From positions 62,001 to 126,000 of the forward strand of contig JAVCDF010000005.1 of the NCBI GenBank assembly GCA_030765725.1: 64,000 bases of DNA. The letters are read 5' to 3'. The notes beneath the pieces were generated by a model. It was given only the letters and a program-made list of their open reading frames with translations. It was not told the DNA's origin and made no database searches. A program made the translations under genes and the position numbers. This DNA comes from Candidatus Chlorobium antarcticum. GTDB taxonomy: Bacteria; Bacteroidota; Chlorobiia; Chlorobiales; Chlorobiaceae. This document shows positions 8,096-17,865 of the stretch, piece after piece. How positions within the stretch are numbered: position 1 is the stretch's first letter; every line of letters starts with the position of its first letter.

Positions 8096-9277
8096 TCAGT
8101 CGTTGATCTTGGTTACGGAACCAGCGCCGACGGTACGACCGCCTTCACGGATAGCGAAACGAAGACCTTCATCCATGGCGATAGGAGCAATCAGCTCAAC
8201 TTCAACCGAAAGGTTGTCGCCAGGCATAACCATTTCCACACCTTCAGGAAGACTGACAGCACCAGTCACATCCGTGGTACGGAAGTAGAACTGGGGACGG
8301 TAGTTGGTGAAGAACGGCGTATGACGGCCACCCTCTTCCTTCTTAAGGATGTAGACCTCTGCCTTGAACTTGGTGTGCGGTTTGATGGTGCCGGGCTTGG
8401 CAATAACCATGCCGCGCTCGAGATCATTTTTGTCAACACCGCGAAGTAGGAGACCTGCATTGTCGCCAGCCCGACCCTCATCGAGCAATTTCTGGAACAT
8501 CTCAATGCCGGTAACAACAGACTTGCGGGTATCTCTGATACCAACAATCTCAACCTCTTCATTGATCTTGATGCGACCACGCTCAATCCTGCCGGTACCA
8601 ACAGTACCACGACCGGAAATCGAGAAGACATCCTCAACAGGCATCAGGAACGGTTTGTCAACATCACGGACGGGCTCAGGGATGTAATTGTCTACTGCAT
8701 CCATAAGCTCCTGGATGGCTTTTTCGCCTTCTGCATCACCGTCAAGAGCCTTGAGTGCAGAACCTTTGATGATAGGAATATCGTCACCGGGGAAGCCGTA
8801 CTCGGTAAGAAGCTCACGAAGCTCCATCTCGACAAGCTCAAGAAGCTCGGGATCAGCAATATCAACCTTGTTCAGGAAAACGACAAGCGCAGGAACATTC
8901 ACCTGACGGGCAAGCAGAATGTGCTCGCGGGTCTGAGGCATAGGACCATCTGTACCAGCAACAACAAGTATCGCGCCATCCATCTGGGCAGCACCGGTAA
9001 TCATGTTTTTAATGTAATCAGCGTGGCCAGGGCAATCAATGTGTGCATAGTGGCGTTTCTCGGTCTGGTACTCCACATGTGCCGTTGAAATGGTAATACC
9101 ACGCTCGCGCTCTTCAGGAGCCTTATCAATATCGCCGAACTCGCGTGCAGCTGCCATTCCCTTCTTTGCAAGCACTGAAGTGATTGCGGCTGTCAGGGTT
9201 GTTTTTCCGTGGTCAACATGGCCGATGGTACCGATATTGACATGAGGTTTATCCCTCTTGTAGGACTCTTTTGCCAT
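8096..9277 (-). CDS. tuf: Translation elongation factor Tu
   Basis: GTPase that delivers aminoacyl-tRNA to the ribosome. The 393 residues show G1 GHVDHGKTT (19-27), the DCPGHADY box, NKVD, and the beta-barrel domains 2 and 3 ending with [13 protein letters not shown]. Start ATG at 9275-9277 gives [19 protein letters not shown]. It lies 70 bases after fusA, as in a classical str operon, and is followed by the hairpin at 8040-8071. Whether a second tuf copy exists cannot be judged from this window. Confidence 0.98.
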   Translation of the reverse strand: MAKESYKRDKPHVNIGTIGHVDHGKTTLTAAITSVLAKKGMAAAREFGDIDKAPEERERGITISTAHVEYQTEKRHYAHIDCPGHADYIKNMITGAAQMDGAILVVAGTDGPMPQTREHILLARQVNVPALVVFLNKVDIADPELLELVEMELRELLTEYGFPGDDIPIIKGSALKALDGDAEGEKAIQELMDAVDNYIPEPVRDVDKPFLMPVEDVFSISGRGTVGTGRIERGRIKINEEVEIVGIRDTRKSVVTGIEMFQKLLDEGRAGDNAGLLLRGVDKNDLERGMVIAKPGTIKPHTKFKAEVYILKKEEGGRHTPFFTNYRPQFYFRTTDVTGAVSLPEGVEMVMPGDNLSVEVELIAPIAMDEGLRFAIREGGRTVGAGSVTKIND

Positions 9278-9347
9278 AACTTTATCTCCGATCTGTTAGC
9301 TGTTGTTATTTGTAATAAATTAGTGTTTCTGAACTGTACTCTTCTTA

Positions 9348-11462
9348 CTAATCATCATTCTTACTTACCCGCTTTTCCTGAAGCGATTCAGCAATGCTTT
9401 TCGGTACTTCGCGGTAACTCTCAAACTCCATTGAGTAGTTTGCCCGGCCCTGAGTCATAGACCGCAGGTCGGTTGAGTAACCAAACATTGCCGAAAGAGG
9501 AACCTTTGCGTCAACAAACTGTGCGCCTGCCCTCTGACCCATTCCCTCGATATGCCCGCGACGACCCGACAGGTCACCCATAACATCACCAAGATACTCT
9601 TCCGGAGTAATTACCTCAACCTTCATAATTGGCTCCAGCAGTACAGGGGTTGCCTTTTTTGCAGCGCCCTTGAAACCTATTGAACCGGCAATCTTGAACG
9701 CCATTTCAGAGGAATCGACATCATGGTACTTACCGTCATACAGCGTCACTTTGATATCCTGCATCGGGTAACCGGCAACAACACCATCTTTCATGGCCTG
9801 CTGGATACCGGTATTGACAGCGGGTATATACTCTCTCGGAATCACGCCGCCCTTGACTGCATCAACAAATTCATATCCCTTACCCTCTTCAAGAGGCTCA
9901 ACTATAATGTTGACCAGACCGAACTGGCCCTTACCGCCAGACTGACGCACAAACTTACCCTCAAAGTCAACCTTGGCGCGAATGGTTTCACGGTAGGCAA
10001 CCTGCGGCTGACCCACACTCGCCTCAACCTTGAACTCGCGGCGAAGCCTGTCAACAAGAATCTCAAGATGCAGTTCACCCATACCCGCAATCAGGGTCTG
10101 CCCTGTCTCATCATCAGTTTTCACGCGGAAGGTAGGATCCTCTTCGGCCAGCTTTGCAAGCGACATTCCGAGTTTATCTGAATCGTCCTTGGTTTTCGGC
10201 TCAATTGCAATCTGAATGACCGGCTCAGGAAACACCATCTTCTCAAGCACAACGGGATTAGCTTCGTCGCAAAGTGTATCGCCAGTGCGAACCTCTTTGA
10301 GGCCAACCGCAGCTGCAATATCACCAGCATATACGCAATCCAAATCCTCTCGCTTGTTGGAATGCATCTGAAGCACCCTTCCTACCCGCTCTTTCTTGCC
10401 GGTTATTGAATTGAGAACATAACTGCCCGCCTTGAGCGATCCGGAATATACCCTGAAAAATGTGAGTTTGCCGACAAACGGATCGGTTGCGATCTTGAAA
10501 GCAAGCGCGGCAAAAGGCTCTTCATCACTCGGGTGACGGACAACATCTTCTTCGGTGCGCGGATGATGACCCTCGATCTCGCCATCGTCAAGCGGGGATG
10601 CAAGGTAGTCGACCACTGCGTCAAGCATGAACTGCACGCCCTTGTTCTTGAATGAGGAACCGCAGAGTACGGGAATGATATCAACATTCAGCGTAGCCTG
10701 GCGAAGGACCTTGCGAAGCTCAGACTCAGTGATATCCTCTCCATTGAGATACTTCTCAAGAAGAGTTTCATCTACTTCCGAAACCGCCTCAAGCATATTG
10801 ATCCTCCATGTCCGAGCCTCATTCTCGAGATCATGGGGTATCTCTACCTCTTCATAGGTACTTCCATCTTCCTTGTCGAAAATGATCCCCTTCATTCTGA
10901 TGAGGTCAACAAAGCCTGCGTAAATCTCGCCTTCTCCAATAGGAATCTGAAGCGGGACCGGATTGGTATTCAATCTTTCGCGGATAGCCTTTATCGTCTC
11001 AAAGAAATTTGCGCCCGTTCTGTCCATCTTATTGACATAAGCAATGCGCGGCACACCATACTTGTTTGCCTGGCGCCAGACAGTCTCCGACTGCGGCTCA
11101 ACGCCACCAACCGCACAGAACAGCGCCACAGCACCATCAAGCACACGCAGCGAGCGCTCTACCTCAACAGTAAAGTCGACATGGCCAGGAGTATCAATAA
11201 TGTTGATGCGATGGTTCACTCCTACATAATTTCCGTATTTAGGGGACCAGAAACAGGTTGTCGCTGCAGAAGTAATAGTAATGCCGCGCTCTTTTTCCTG
11301 CTCCATCCAGTCCATGGTAGCACCGCCGTCATGAACCTCGCCCATCCTGTGAAGACGCCCCGTATAATAGAGAATCCTCTCAGTGGTCGTGGTCTTACCA
11401 GCATCAATGTGAGCCATAATGCCGATGTTACGAACCTTGTCCAGTGCAACCTGCCGTGTCAT
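9348..11462 (-). CDS. fusA: Translation elongation factor G
   Basis: GTPase that drives translocation. The 704 residues contain the G domain (AHIDAGKTT at about 17-25, [16 protein letters not shown]), domains II-III (GEPMQ-type region with [13 protein letters not shown] and GMGELHLEI) and domains IV-V ending in [11 protein letters not shown]. Length and motifs match canonical EF-G and not the mitochondrial-type or spdG paralogues. Start ATG at 11460-11462. It lies 39 bases after rpsG. Confidence 0.98.
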   Translation of the reverse strand: MTRQVALDKVRNIGIMAHIDAGKTTTTERILYYTGRLHRMGEVHDGGATMDWMEQEKERGITITSAATTCFWSPKYGNYVGVNHRINIIDTPGHVDFTVEVERSLRVLDGAVALFCAVGGVEPQSETVWRQANKYGVPRIAYVNKMDRTGANFFETIKAIRERLNTNPVPLQIPIGEGEIYAGFVDLIRMKGIIFDKEDGSTYEEVEIPHDLENEARTWRINMLEAVSEVDETLLEKYLNGEDITESELRKVLRQATLNVDIIPVLCGSSFKNKGVQFMLDAVVDYLASPLDDGEIEGHHPRTEEDVVRHPSDEEPFAALAFKIATDPFVGKLTFFRVYSGSLKAGSYVLNSITGKKERVGRVLQMHSNKREDLDCVYAGDIAAAVGLKEVRTGDTLCDEANPVVLEKMVFPEPVIQIAIEPKTKDDSDKLGMSLAKLAEEDPTFRVKTDDETGQTLIAGMGELHLEILVDRLRREFKVEASVGQPQVAYRETIRAKVDFEGKFVRQSGGKGQFGLVNIIVEPLEEGKGYEFVDAVKGGVIPREYIPAVNTGIQQAMKDGVVAGYPMQDIKVTLYDGKYHDVDSSEMAFKIAGSIGFKGAAKKATPVLLEPIMKVEVITPEEYLGDVMGDLSGRRGHIEGMGQRAGAQFVDAKVPLSAMFGYSTDLRSMTQGRANYSMEFESYREVPKSIAESLQEKRVSKNDD

Positions 11463-11501
11463 ATCCAGTATTTTAATCTATTTTAATCTATCGTCAATCA
11501 A

Positions 11502-11969
11502 TCAGAAACGGAAATGCGCAAACGCCTTGTTTGCGTCAGCCATACGATGCACTTCATCACGCTTCTTGACCGAAGCTCCCTGCTCTCCGGCAGCATCCAT
11601 CAACTCAGCAGCCAGCTTTTCAGCCATTGAACGGCCGCCCCGCCTCGTCGCAAACTGTTTCAGCCAGCGGAACGCAAGTGCGCCGCGCCGGGAAGGCTTC
11701 ACCTCCATCGGAATCTGATAAGTCGCACCACCAACCCGCTTGCTGCGGACTTCAACCACAGGAGCTATATTGGACATTGCGCGGTGATAGACCTCCAGAG
11801 GACTTTCCTCCGTCATCTTTTCGCCAATGATCGCAAATGCGTCATACACAATCTTTGTCGCAACATCTTTCTTGCCGTCAAGCATTACCGCATTGATAAA
11901 GCGAGCAACGCTTTCGTCACTGTACCGGACATCCACACCCGTCTTCTTGTAGCCACCTTTTTTCGACAT
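11502..11969 (-). CDS. rpsG: 30S ribosomal protein S7
   Basis: Primary binder of the 3' major domain of 16S rRNA and nucleator of 30S head assembly. The 155 residues include INAVMLDGKKDVATKIVYDA, the RRVGG-like block KRVGGATYQIPMEV, and the C-terminal KRDEVHRMADANKAFAHF. Start ATG at 11967-11969. It sits 27 bases after rpsL. In E. coli S7 represses the str operon through the rpsL-rpsG gap; the 27-base gap here is too short for that structure. Confidence 0.97.
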   Translation of the reverse strand: MSKKGGYKKTGVDVRYSDESVARFINAVMLDGKKDVATKIVYDAFAIIGEKMTEESPLEVYHRAMSNIAPVVEVRSKRVGGATYQIPMEVKPSRRGALAFRWLKQFATRRGGRSMAEKLAAELMDAAGEQGASVKKRDEVHRMADANKAFAHFRF

Positions 11970-11996
11970 AATTCCCTGATGAATTGATGATTCGGT

Positions 11997-12395
11997 TTAC
12001 TTTTTACCCTTTGCTGCACCGCCCTCTTTGGGCTGCTTGGCGCCGTACTTGGAACGGCTCTGCCTACGATCGGTAACACCCGAAGTGTCAAGCGATCCGC
12101 GGACAATATGATAACGGACACCAGGAAGATCCTTCACCCTGCCGCCGCGGATCAGAACAATGGAGTGCTCCTGCAGGTTATGACCTTCGCCAGGAATATA
12201 GGCCGTCACCTCAATCTTGTTCGAGAGCCTGACACGCGCAACTTTGCGCAGCGCCGAGTTAGGCTTTTTCGGCGTCGTCGTGTATACACGAGTACAGACC
12301 CCACGCTTCTGCGGGCATTTTTCCAGCGCAGGTGACGCTGTTTTTGACGCTTTTACACTTCTACCGTGCCTGATAAGCTGCTGAATCGTCGGCAT
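11997..12395 (-). CDS. rpsL: 30S ribosomal protein S12
   Basis: Decoding-centre protein. The 132 residues include the loop [14 protein letters not shown] and the conserved block [20 protein letters not shown], which in other bacteria hold the streptomycin-related lysines; both look wild type. Residues 110-132 form a basic tail. Start ATG at 12393-12395 with AGAGAG upstream. It is the first gene of the ribosomal run. The upstream gap (12396-12484) must hold the str promoter, but I could not pick -35 and -10 boxes with confidence. Confidence 0.97.
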   Translation of the reverse strand: MPTIQQLIRHGRSVKASKTASPALEKCPQKRGVCTRVYTTTPKKPNSALRKVARVRLSNKIEVTAYIPGEGHNLQEHSIVLIRGGRVKDLPGVRYHIVRGSLDTSGVTDRRQSRSKYGAKQPKEGGAAKGKK

Positions 12396-12484
12396 ACTGT
12401 AACTCTCTCTTTCTATTTAAAAACCTCTGATGACAAATCGCTTTGTACTGAAAAATCCATAAGGACAACCAATGTAAGCGAATT

Positions 12485-12550
12485 AAAAAAAAAAACAAAA
12501 CGGAAAACATCATTTTTCATGCTCTTGATAAAAAAATGATTTTCCGTTTT
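12485..12550 (-). terminator. AT-rich inverted repeat with long T tract upstream of rpsL
   Basis: On the minus strand AAAACGGAAAA (12540-12550) pairs with TTTTCCGTTTT (12497-12507). The stem continues with TCATTTTT against AAAAATGA after a two-base bulge, leaving a loop of about 12 bases. A T-rich tract, GTTTT then eleven T (12485-12495), follows. This fits an intrinsic terminator for the glycosyltransferase-like gene at 12573-13898, and would insulate the glycan cluster from the str block. The pairing and tract are seen directly; the function is inferred. Confidence 0.75.
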
Positions 12551-12557
12551 CAACCCC

Positions 12558-12590
12558 CTGACGCTGCCGGTTTCAGACCGGCAGCGTCAG
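12558..12590 (-). repeat. Perfect 14-bp hairpin with a stop codon in its loop
   Basis: CTGACGCTGCCGGT (12558-12571) and ACCGGCAGCGTCAG (12577-12590) form a perfect 14-base stem with a 5-base loop. The loop contains two bases of the TGA stop codon (12573-12575) of the upstream glycosyltransferase-like gene, so the last codons lie in the 5' arm. No T tract follows directly; a second hairpin with one comes 8 bases later. It may act as a 3'-end stabiliser or as part of a double terminator (inference). Confidence 0.8.
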
Positions 12591-13898
12591 GGCAATCTCG
12601 CGGACCAGAGCCTCCATTACTTTTTCATGCTGCGGGATATCCTCCGCAGCCAATTTCGTTGCGCTTTCAGCAGACCCGATTATCTCTTTAAGCGTTACGC
12701 CCAGAGCGTCACCTTCGCCCGCTTTTAAAGAGCGCCCGCCCGCATCCTGCGCAAATCGGGCAAGGACCCCTTCAGGAGCAGAAACGGCAAATGGAACGCC
12801 CATACCGGCCACATCAACAAGAAGCTCCGGAACCCGCAGTGCATTGCCGTCCTGGCGTCCAGCGGCAAAAAGCACCAGTGAGGCATTGCGGCACAGGGTA
12901 AGCACGCCCTCTTCCGAAGAGGGGCAGATGATTTCAGCCGTTCCCTCCAACCCAGATTTTTTCAGCAGATGTTCCGCCGGCAGACCTGTCACTACAAGAG
13001 AACCGGTGCAGCAACCCCCCTGCTCACCGGCAGACTTTGCAAGCTCACGCAAAAAATCTCTAATCTCTTTCTCTGTCAACCGCTGCAGCAAAAACACCGG
13101 CCTGCCCAAAGAATCAGGAGCCCCTTCGCCCGAAAGGCTCTGGTCATCAGCATCCTCGAGGGGGGTATCAGCAATGATGGTAATGTCATCATGGGATACC
13201 CGACCAAAATATTTTTTCAGAAAATATTCTTTCAGCTCCCGCGTTGGAGTAATGATGCTGTAACCACTTGTCAGCAGCTTCTCTTCAAGTCCTGACCCGT
13301 CACCCGAACGCAGACTCCCCGATGGGGCAAACGGCGAACGCCGGGTGAGCGGAGACTGAATGTCAAAAAGAACCGGCACACCGTGACGGACGGAAATTTC
13401 CAGCGCGATTTCCAGCGCCGGCGCGGATGGCCCCTGAACGAAGACCGCCTCAATATCGGGAAACTGGTTCATAACCTTCTCCGCAAGAGCCCCCGCATGC
13501 TTCTCCCACACAGCACAGAGTCCGGGAGCACTGAAACGGGACGGAATCACTTTTCCCATAACCCCTCTTGGTTGCATCGGCCCGCCATAAGCCATAGCGG
13601 CAACCCGGCATGCGGCAACATCTTCAACCAGAACGGGGGGGCCGGTTCTCCATATCCTCTCACCGTTGACACCCGCCGTTTCCTCGTTGATCGCATCGGT
13701 GCCGAAAGAATCTTCATCTGACACAAAAGCCGGCGGCGCAATGACAATAGGCTCCCAGCCGTATGCCGGAAGCCGAGAGGCCATTCTGAAAGCTCGAGAT
13801 GAGCCGTCGGTCATGGCAGGCGGATAATTGGGGGCAAGAAACAGAATTTTCCTCACTGTACTGTATTGATTAATCGGAAACGGCCTGACCGCTCCCAT
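12573..13898 (-). CDS. Glycosyltransferase-like protein (GT4-type N-terminal domain)
   Basis: Probably transfers a sugar in surface polysaccharide assembly. From an ATG at 13896-13898 it has 441 residues. The conserved part begins at RKILFLAPNYPPAMTDGSSR (from about residue 16), which resembles the donor-independent N-terminal Rossmann domain of GT4 enzymes (GSSRAFRMASRLPAYGWEPIVIAPP). The C-terminal half is divergent and I do not see a clear E-X7-E motif, so catalysis is uncertain. A GTG at the codon before RKILF is an alternative start; neither has a good ribosome binding site. It is last in the minus-strand glycan cluster, 43 bases after the YfhO-like gene. Confidence 0.65.
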   Translation of the reverse strand: MGAVRPFPINQYSTVRKILFLAPNYPPAMTDGSSRAFRMASRLPAYGWEPIVIAPPAFVSDEDSFGTDAINEETAGVNGERIWRTGPPVLVEDVAACRVAAMAYGGPMQPRGVMGKVIPSRFSAPGLCAVWEKHAGALAEKVMNQFPDIEAVFVQGPSAPALEIALEISVRHGVPVLFDIQSPLTRRSPFAPSGSLRSGDGSGLEEKLLTSGYSIITPTRELKEYFLKKYFGRVSHDDITIIADTPLEDADDQSLSGEGAPDSLGRPVFLLQRLTEKEIRDFLRELAKSAGEQGGCCTGSLVVTGLPAEHLLKKSGLEGTAEIICPSSEEGVLTLCRNASLVLFAAGRQDGNALRVPELLVDVAGMGVPFAVSAPEGVLARFAQDAGGRSLKAGEGDALGVTLKEIIGSAESATKLAAEDIPQHEKVMEALVREIALTLPV

Positions 13899-13941
13899 GC
13901 ATTGATTTCATGTAATAACTGCAACCGCAATATACTCTAAA

Positions 13942-16329
13942 TCAACTCTCCTCTCTCTGCCGACGCCAGGGAAAAACGCCTGCAATGAGCATCAGCAGCA
14001 CAACGCCAAACCCCGCGAACGAAAGCGTTCTAGCAGTTTCAAAGACGCTGCGGTCATACACAAACCCTACCCGATGGGTGCCAGCAGGAACCACCACCCC
14101 CCGAAGCAATCCATCCACCCTCTCCACAGAAACCGGTTGGCCATCCAGGTAAGCCCTCCACCTGAGCGGATAGAAAATTTCACTCTGAACCAGCAGAGCC
14201 TCATTGGGAGCCGAAATCTCAATAACAGACGATTCACTCTCCAGCTCAACCTTCGTGATGATGGCTGGAGAAAAGCTCCTCCCTGCAAGAGGAGAAGCTT
14301 CGTCCACATAGACCACTTCCCCTGGCTGAACCGTCCCCTGCCCCCCCTGTCGTTCAAGCAGCCGAAAGAGCTCTCTGTCATCAGCAACACCCACTGCCTT
14401 TCCGGCCGTCCACACTCTCGGCATCGTTCCATCAAGCCGGTAGATCCATACTTTCTGTGGACCCCGGGCCAACTGAAGTTCACCAGATTTCACGAGAGTC
14501 AGAGAGGAGTGCTCCACCGGAGAGGCAGTCAGCACGAAACCGACATTCAGTACCCTGAGCACCCCGAGGGAGGCAAGGTTCCCCGTTCCAGCAAGAAACT
14601 GCTCATAGCGAGCAAACTTTGCCGGATGATATCCTCCAACCGACTCAACGCCCGAAAGCGCAAACTTGTTTTCACTGAACAGAGGGCCTGCCGGATACAC
14701 GCGCGTTGGTTTCTCCTGGCGTGCCAGCCACTCGGTCACTTCATCAGGCTCCAGTGCCGGCCGAATGCTCTCACGGCTGACAAGCGACCCGGTCCGCAAT
14801 GAACTGGCGGAAGGGCTAACAATCTTGATGTCGCACAAAGCAAGATCAACAAGCGCTGCCACCAGAAACAGATGGATCGCAACCTGCAGGGGAATCATTT
14901 TTTTAATTCCGAGCCACAGAAGCCCAACCGCAATGGCAACAAAGAGCGCCATCAAAAGAACACCGCCTTCAATCTGCTCCCAACGGACCCTGTTGACCAT
15001 CCATGCAAGGTCAAAACTTCCCACCGAAGGGGAAGGAAAGAGTGAGCGGAAGAAATTCTCACTCCCACCGCCGGCTCCCAGCATCAGCGTCAACACCAAC
15101 AGCACGGCAAAGACCAGCGAAGCCCACCGCAGAGGGTTACGGAGAATTTCGGGACGGGCCCTAAAAAGAGCACTGGCACCATGCGCCGCCAGTGCCGCGA
15201 CAACAGGATAGAACATGATGAGAGCCATGGAAGGGACCCTGAAGCGACTGAAAAATGGCGCAGCATGATAAAAAAGATCAAACACGGGAGAAAAGAACCG
15301 CCCAAAAGAGAGCAGCGCCGACAGAAGCGCCACAAAAAGATAGAGAAAGCCCAAAGGCTCCCGCCTCAGCACCCATCCTCCAACAAATGCCAGCAGCAGC
15401 ACTACAATCCCGGTATAATGCGGATAATCCGTAAACGGCATGAACCCCCAGTAGGTAATTCCCCCGAACCCGAAAATACCGGGAAGCAGGAGTGTGCCGA
15501 ATTCAATTGGGTGCATCGACCAGAGGGTTGCATACTCCCATGCAGAGCCCGCTCCTCCCGATGCCATTCCCCGAACCGACCATGGGGCATAGCCGGAGGC
15601 CGGCAGCCATATTGCCGCCGACATCAGGAGCGCACAGCCTAAAGCCACAAGCAGCAACCCCCAACGGCCAAAGAGCTTGCGAATCGGGAGGCGAGAGGAA
15701 AAAGAGAGAACGACCACGAGAATCAACATGAGCAACCATGAGTACCAGGCAATCTGCACATGCGACCGCTGCAGCTGGAACCCTGCCAGAATGGCAAGCA
15801 TGCCGGCGTCCTGCAACCGACCTCTTTCCATAAGCCGCATAGCGGCCCAGAGCAGCCACGGAAGGTATGCCGCCGTCATCAGCTGGCTGCCATGGCCATG
15901 CACCAGCATAGCCGTCATTGCCGGATTGAGCATGAAAACCGCCCCACCAAACCATGCCGCCGAAAGGGCGATTGACTGGTTGCGGAGAAAAAAATACATC
16001 CCCATCCCGCCGAAAAGCAGATGAATCAGCTGAAGGGCCATACCGTCAAGATGAAGGAACGCGGTCGCGGCATTGGGGAAATAGAGCCCACTCAGGAAAC
16101 TGAAAGCCTCAACCGTGGGCATGCCAGAGAATACCCACGGCTGCCAGAGGGGATAGCGGCCAGAAGTATGCTGAAGGTGCTGAAGAGCATTATCAAGAGC
16201 AGCGGGAACAATACTGTCGGGCGCTGCAGGAACCATTGCCTGAAAAACAACCGGGTAGTATACCGCCGCCAGCAGCAGGCCGTACCCTGCAACCACAAGG
16301 GCAAATGAAAGTATCCTGTTCTGCAGCAC
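13942..16329 (-). CDS. YfhO-like polytopic membrane protein
   Basis: A 795-residue inner-membrane protein with an N-terminal signal-anchor (LSFALVVAGYGLLLAAVYYP), about a dozen predicted membrane helices to residue 500, a large soluble domain (about 520-760) and a final helix followed by a basic tail (PWRRQREE). The pattern matches the YfhO family, GT-C-like proteins tied to glycosylation of lipoteichoic acid or other surface glycans in Bacillus and Listeria. The start is GTG at 16327-16329, supported by AGGGGAG 5 bases upstream. It is in line with the flippase gene (48-base gap). The exact sugar role here is unknown. Confidence 0.75.
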   Translation of the reverse strand: MLQNRILSFALVVAGYGLLLAAVYYPVVFQAMVPAAPDSIVPAALDNALQHLQHTSGRYPLWQPWVFSGMPTVEAFSFLSGLYFPNAATAFLHLDGMALQLIHLLFGGMGMYFFLRNQSIALSAAWFGGAVFMLNPAMTAMLVHGHGSQLMTAAYLPWLLWAAMRLMERGRLQDAGMLAILAGFQLQRSHVQIAWYSWLLMLILVVVLSFSSRLPIRKLFGRWGLLLVALGCALLMSAAIWLPASGYAPWSVRGMASGGAGSAWEYATLWSMHPIEFGTLLLPGIFGFGGITYWGFMPFTDYPHYTGIVVLLLAFVGGWVLRREPLGFLYLFVALLSALLSFGRFFSPVFDLFYHAAPFFSRFRVPSMALIMFYPVVAALAAHGASALFRARPEILRNPLRWASLVFAVLLVLTLMLGAGGGSENFFRSLFPSPSVGSFDLAWMVNRVRWEQIEGGVLLMALFVAIAVGLLWLGIKKMIPLQVAIHLFLVAALVDLALCDIKIVSPSASSLRTGSLVSRESIRPALEPDEVTEWLARQEKPTRVYPAGPLFSENKFALSGVESVGGYHPAKFARYEQFLAGTGNLASLGVLRVLNVGFVLTASPVEHSSLTLVKSGELQLARGPQKVWIYRLDGTMPRVWTAGKAVGVADDRELFRLLERQGGQGTVQPGEVVYVDEASPLAGRSFSPAIITKVELESESSVIEISAPNEALLVQSEIFYPLRWRAYLDGQPVSVERVDGLLRGVVVPAGTHRVGFVYDRSVFETARTLSFAGFGVVLLMLIAGVFPWRRQREES

Positions 16330-16377
16330 CTTGACTCCCCTGAAATTATTGTAAAAAAAGAAACAACAGCCTGATCC

Positions 16378-17865
16378 TCACCGGCTCCCGCCAAAATAAC
16401 TCTTGAGCCGTAAAATAATCTCCCGCTCATCCTCTTCCAACCCAAGAAGCAGTAAAATCAATGCATACAAGGGCCCCAGAACACCCAGAGACGCAACTGG
16501 CAGAAGAGCGCCCGGGAGAGTAAAAAACCAGGGTGGAAGAAAAAGAAACCCCAGAGCACTGGAGGCCCCTGCAAGAAGAGGCTTGAAAAGCGCTTTGGAA
16601 AACGGGTGGAGCCCCAAAAGAGAACGAACCTCCAGCAACCGTGCGGCGGAAAGCACGAGAAACAGCAGCACCGAAGCAAGAGCCGCTCCCTCAATGCCCA
16701 TCCGGGGAATCAGGAGCAGATTAAAAAACACCTGCAGCAGAAGCGCGACTGCAGCGTTTATGAGGCTGAGCCGAGCGTAACCCGTCATAGCCAGCAGGGT
16801 TGCCGCCATCCCAAAAACAGCCTGAAGAATGGCTGCGCCCGAAAGCAGCACCAGGGCCGGAGCGGCCTTCGGAAAAGAGCTGCCGAACACGGCAAGCACC
16901 GGCCCGGGAATCAGGGCAAACAGCAGCAGCAAAGGGATAACAAGCGTCAGAATCCACCGGGTGAGAAGCCTGTAAATGCGCCCCACCTCATCCATTCTGC
17001 CAGCCGCGTGCAGCTCGGCAAAAACAGGAGCGGCCATTCCTGCAAATGCAACAAGCACCGCACGGATAAGGCCGGCTGTTCGCGCCGCCGGATGGTAAAG
17101 ACCAACGGTTGCAGGGTCAGTCAGCATCCCGAGCATCATCACATCAAGCCAGTGCATACTCATGCTGATGAACGATACCGCCATAAACGGCAGTGCATAG
17201 AAAAGCACGGGCCTCTCAACTGCACCAGTCCCCCCTGCTACCCGAAGCATGCCGGCAACAGGAGCAAGACGGGGCCGTATCCAGAAATACGATAGTGCCG
17301 CCGACAGCGCGAAAGGAAAAAGGAGCGCCGCCTCACCACCGAAAGCCGCATTAAAAAGAAGAGTAAAGAGCAGGAGAAGTACCGGATTGATAATCTGGGT
17401 GGCAATGATTTTGGGACGGATATTCCCACACGCCTGCATGGCATGACCGTAGAGCATTGAGGCAACATTGAACGGAATGGCCGCGGCGTAACAGGCAACT
17501 GCGAGCTGAAGCAGGCGACTGCCATTGAGCACAGCCGCCACAGGGGCAGCAAAGAGCTCAAGAAGAAGGAAGATGGCAAGCGAAAGCCAGAGCGCCATTT
17601 TCAGTACCGAACCAATAACCTCCATTCGCCGCAGGGGATCATGGCGGGTGGCCGGAACAAAACGAAGAAGGGCCGAATCAAGCCCGGCCATTGCCGCAAC
17701 CTCTGCAATCTGCACAACGGCTATTGCAAGCGCATAGGTACCAAGGGCATCAGCGCCAAGCAACCGCGCAACCACAAGGCTATAAACAAACCGCGCCATC
17801 TGGCCAACAAGGAATCCGCCGAGAGAGAACCCCGCCCCGGCTGCTATCGAGAAATTCCGGTTCAT
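16378..17865 (-). CDS. Polysaccharide flippase (Wzx/MOP superfamily)
   Basis: Probably moves lipid-linked oligosaccharide across the inner membrane. The 495-residue product has 12-14 hydrophobic segments and the N-terminal pattern of the family (GFLVGQMARFVYSLVVARLLG, followed by GTYALAIAVVQIAEV). The ATG at 17863-17865 overlaps the stop of the upstream glycosyltransferase by 4 bases (ATGA), a translational-coupling layout. No Wzy-type polymerase or chain-length regulator was recognised next to it, so the exported glycan may be short or the polymerase may lie elsewhere. Confidence 0.85.
   Translation of the reverse strand: MNRNFSIAAGAGFSLGGFLVGQMARFVYSLVVARLLGADALGTYALAIAVVQIAEVAAMAGLDSALLRFVPATRHDPLRRMEVIGSVLKMALWLSLAIFLLLELFAAPVAAVLNGSRLLQLAVACYAAAIPFNVASMLYGHAMQACGNIRPKIIATQIINPVLLLLFTLLFNAAFGGEAALLFPFALSAALSYFWIRPRLAPVAGMLRVAGGTGAVERPVLFYALPFMAVSFISMSMHWLDVMMLGMLTDPATVGLYHPAARTAGLIRAVLVAFAGMAAPVFAELHAAGRMDEVGRIYRLLTRWILTLVIPLLLLFALIPGPVLAVFGSSFPKAAPALVLLSGAAILQAVFGMAATLLAMTGYARLSLINAAVALLLQVFFNLLLIPRMGIEGAALASVLLFLVLSAARLLEVRSLLGLHPFSKALFKPLLAGASSALGFLFLPPWFFTLPGALLPVASLGVLGPLYALILLLLGLEEDEREIILRLKSYFGGSR

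Noticed and set aside
12396-12484. Promoter boxes for the str operon
   Set aside because: A TTGGTT occurs, but no acceptable -10 lies at 16-18 bases. A promoter must be near here, but I cannot place it.
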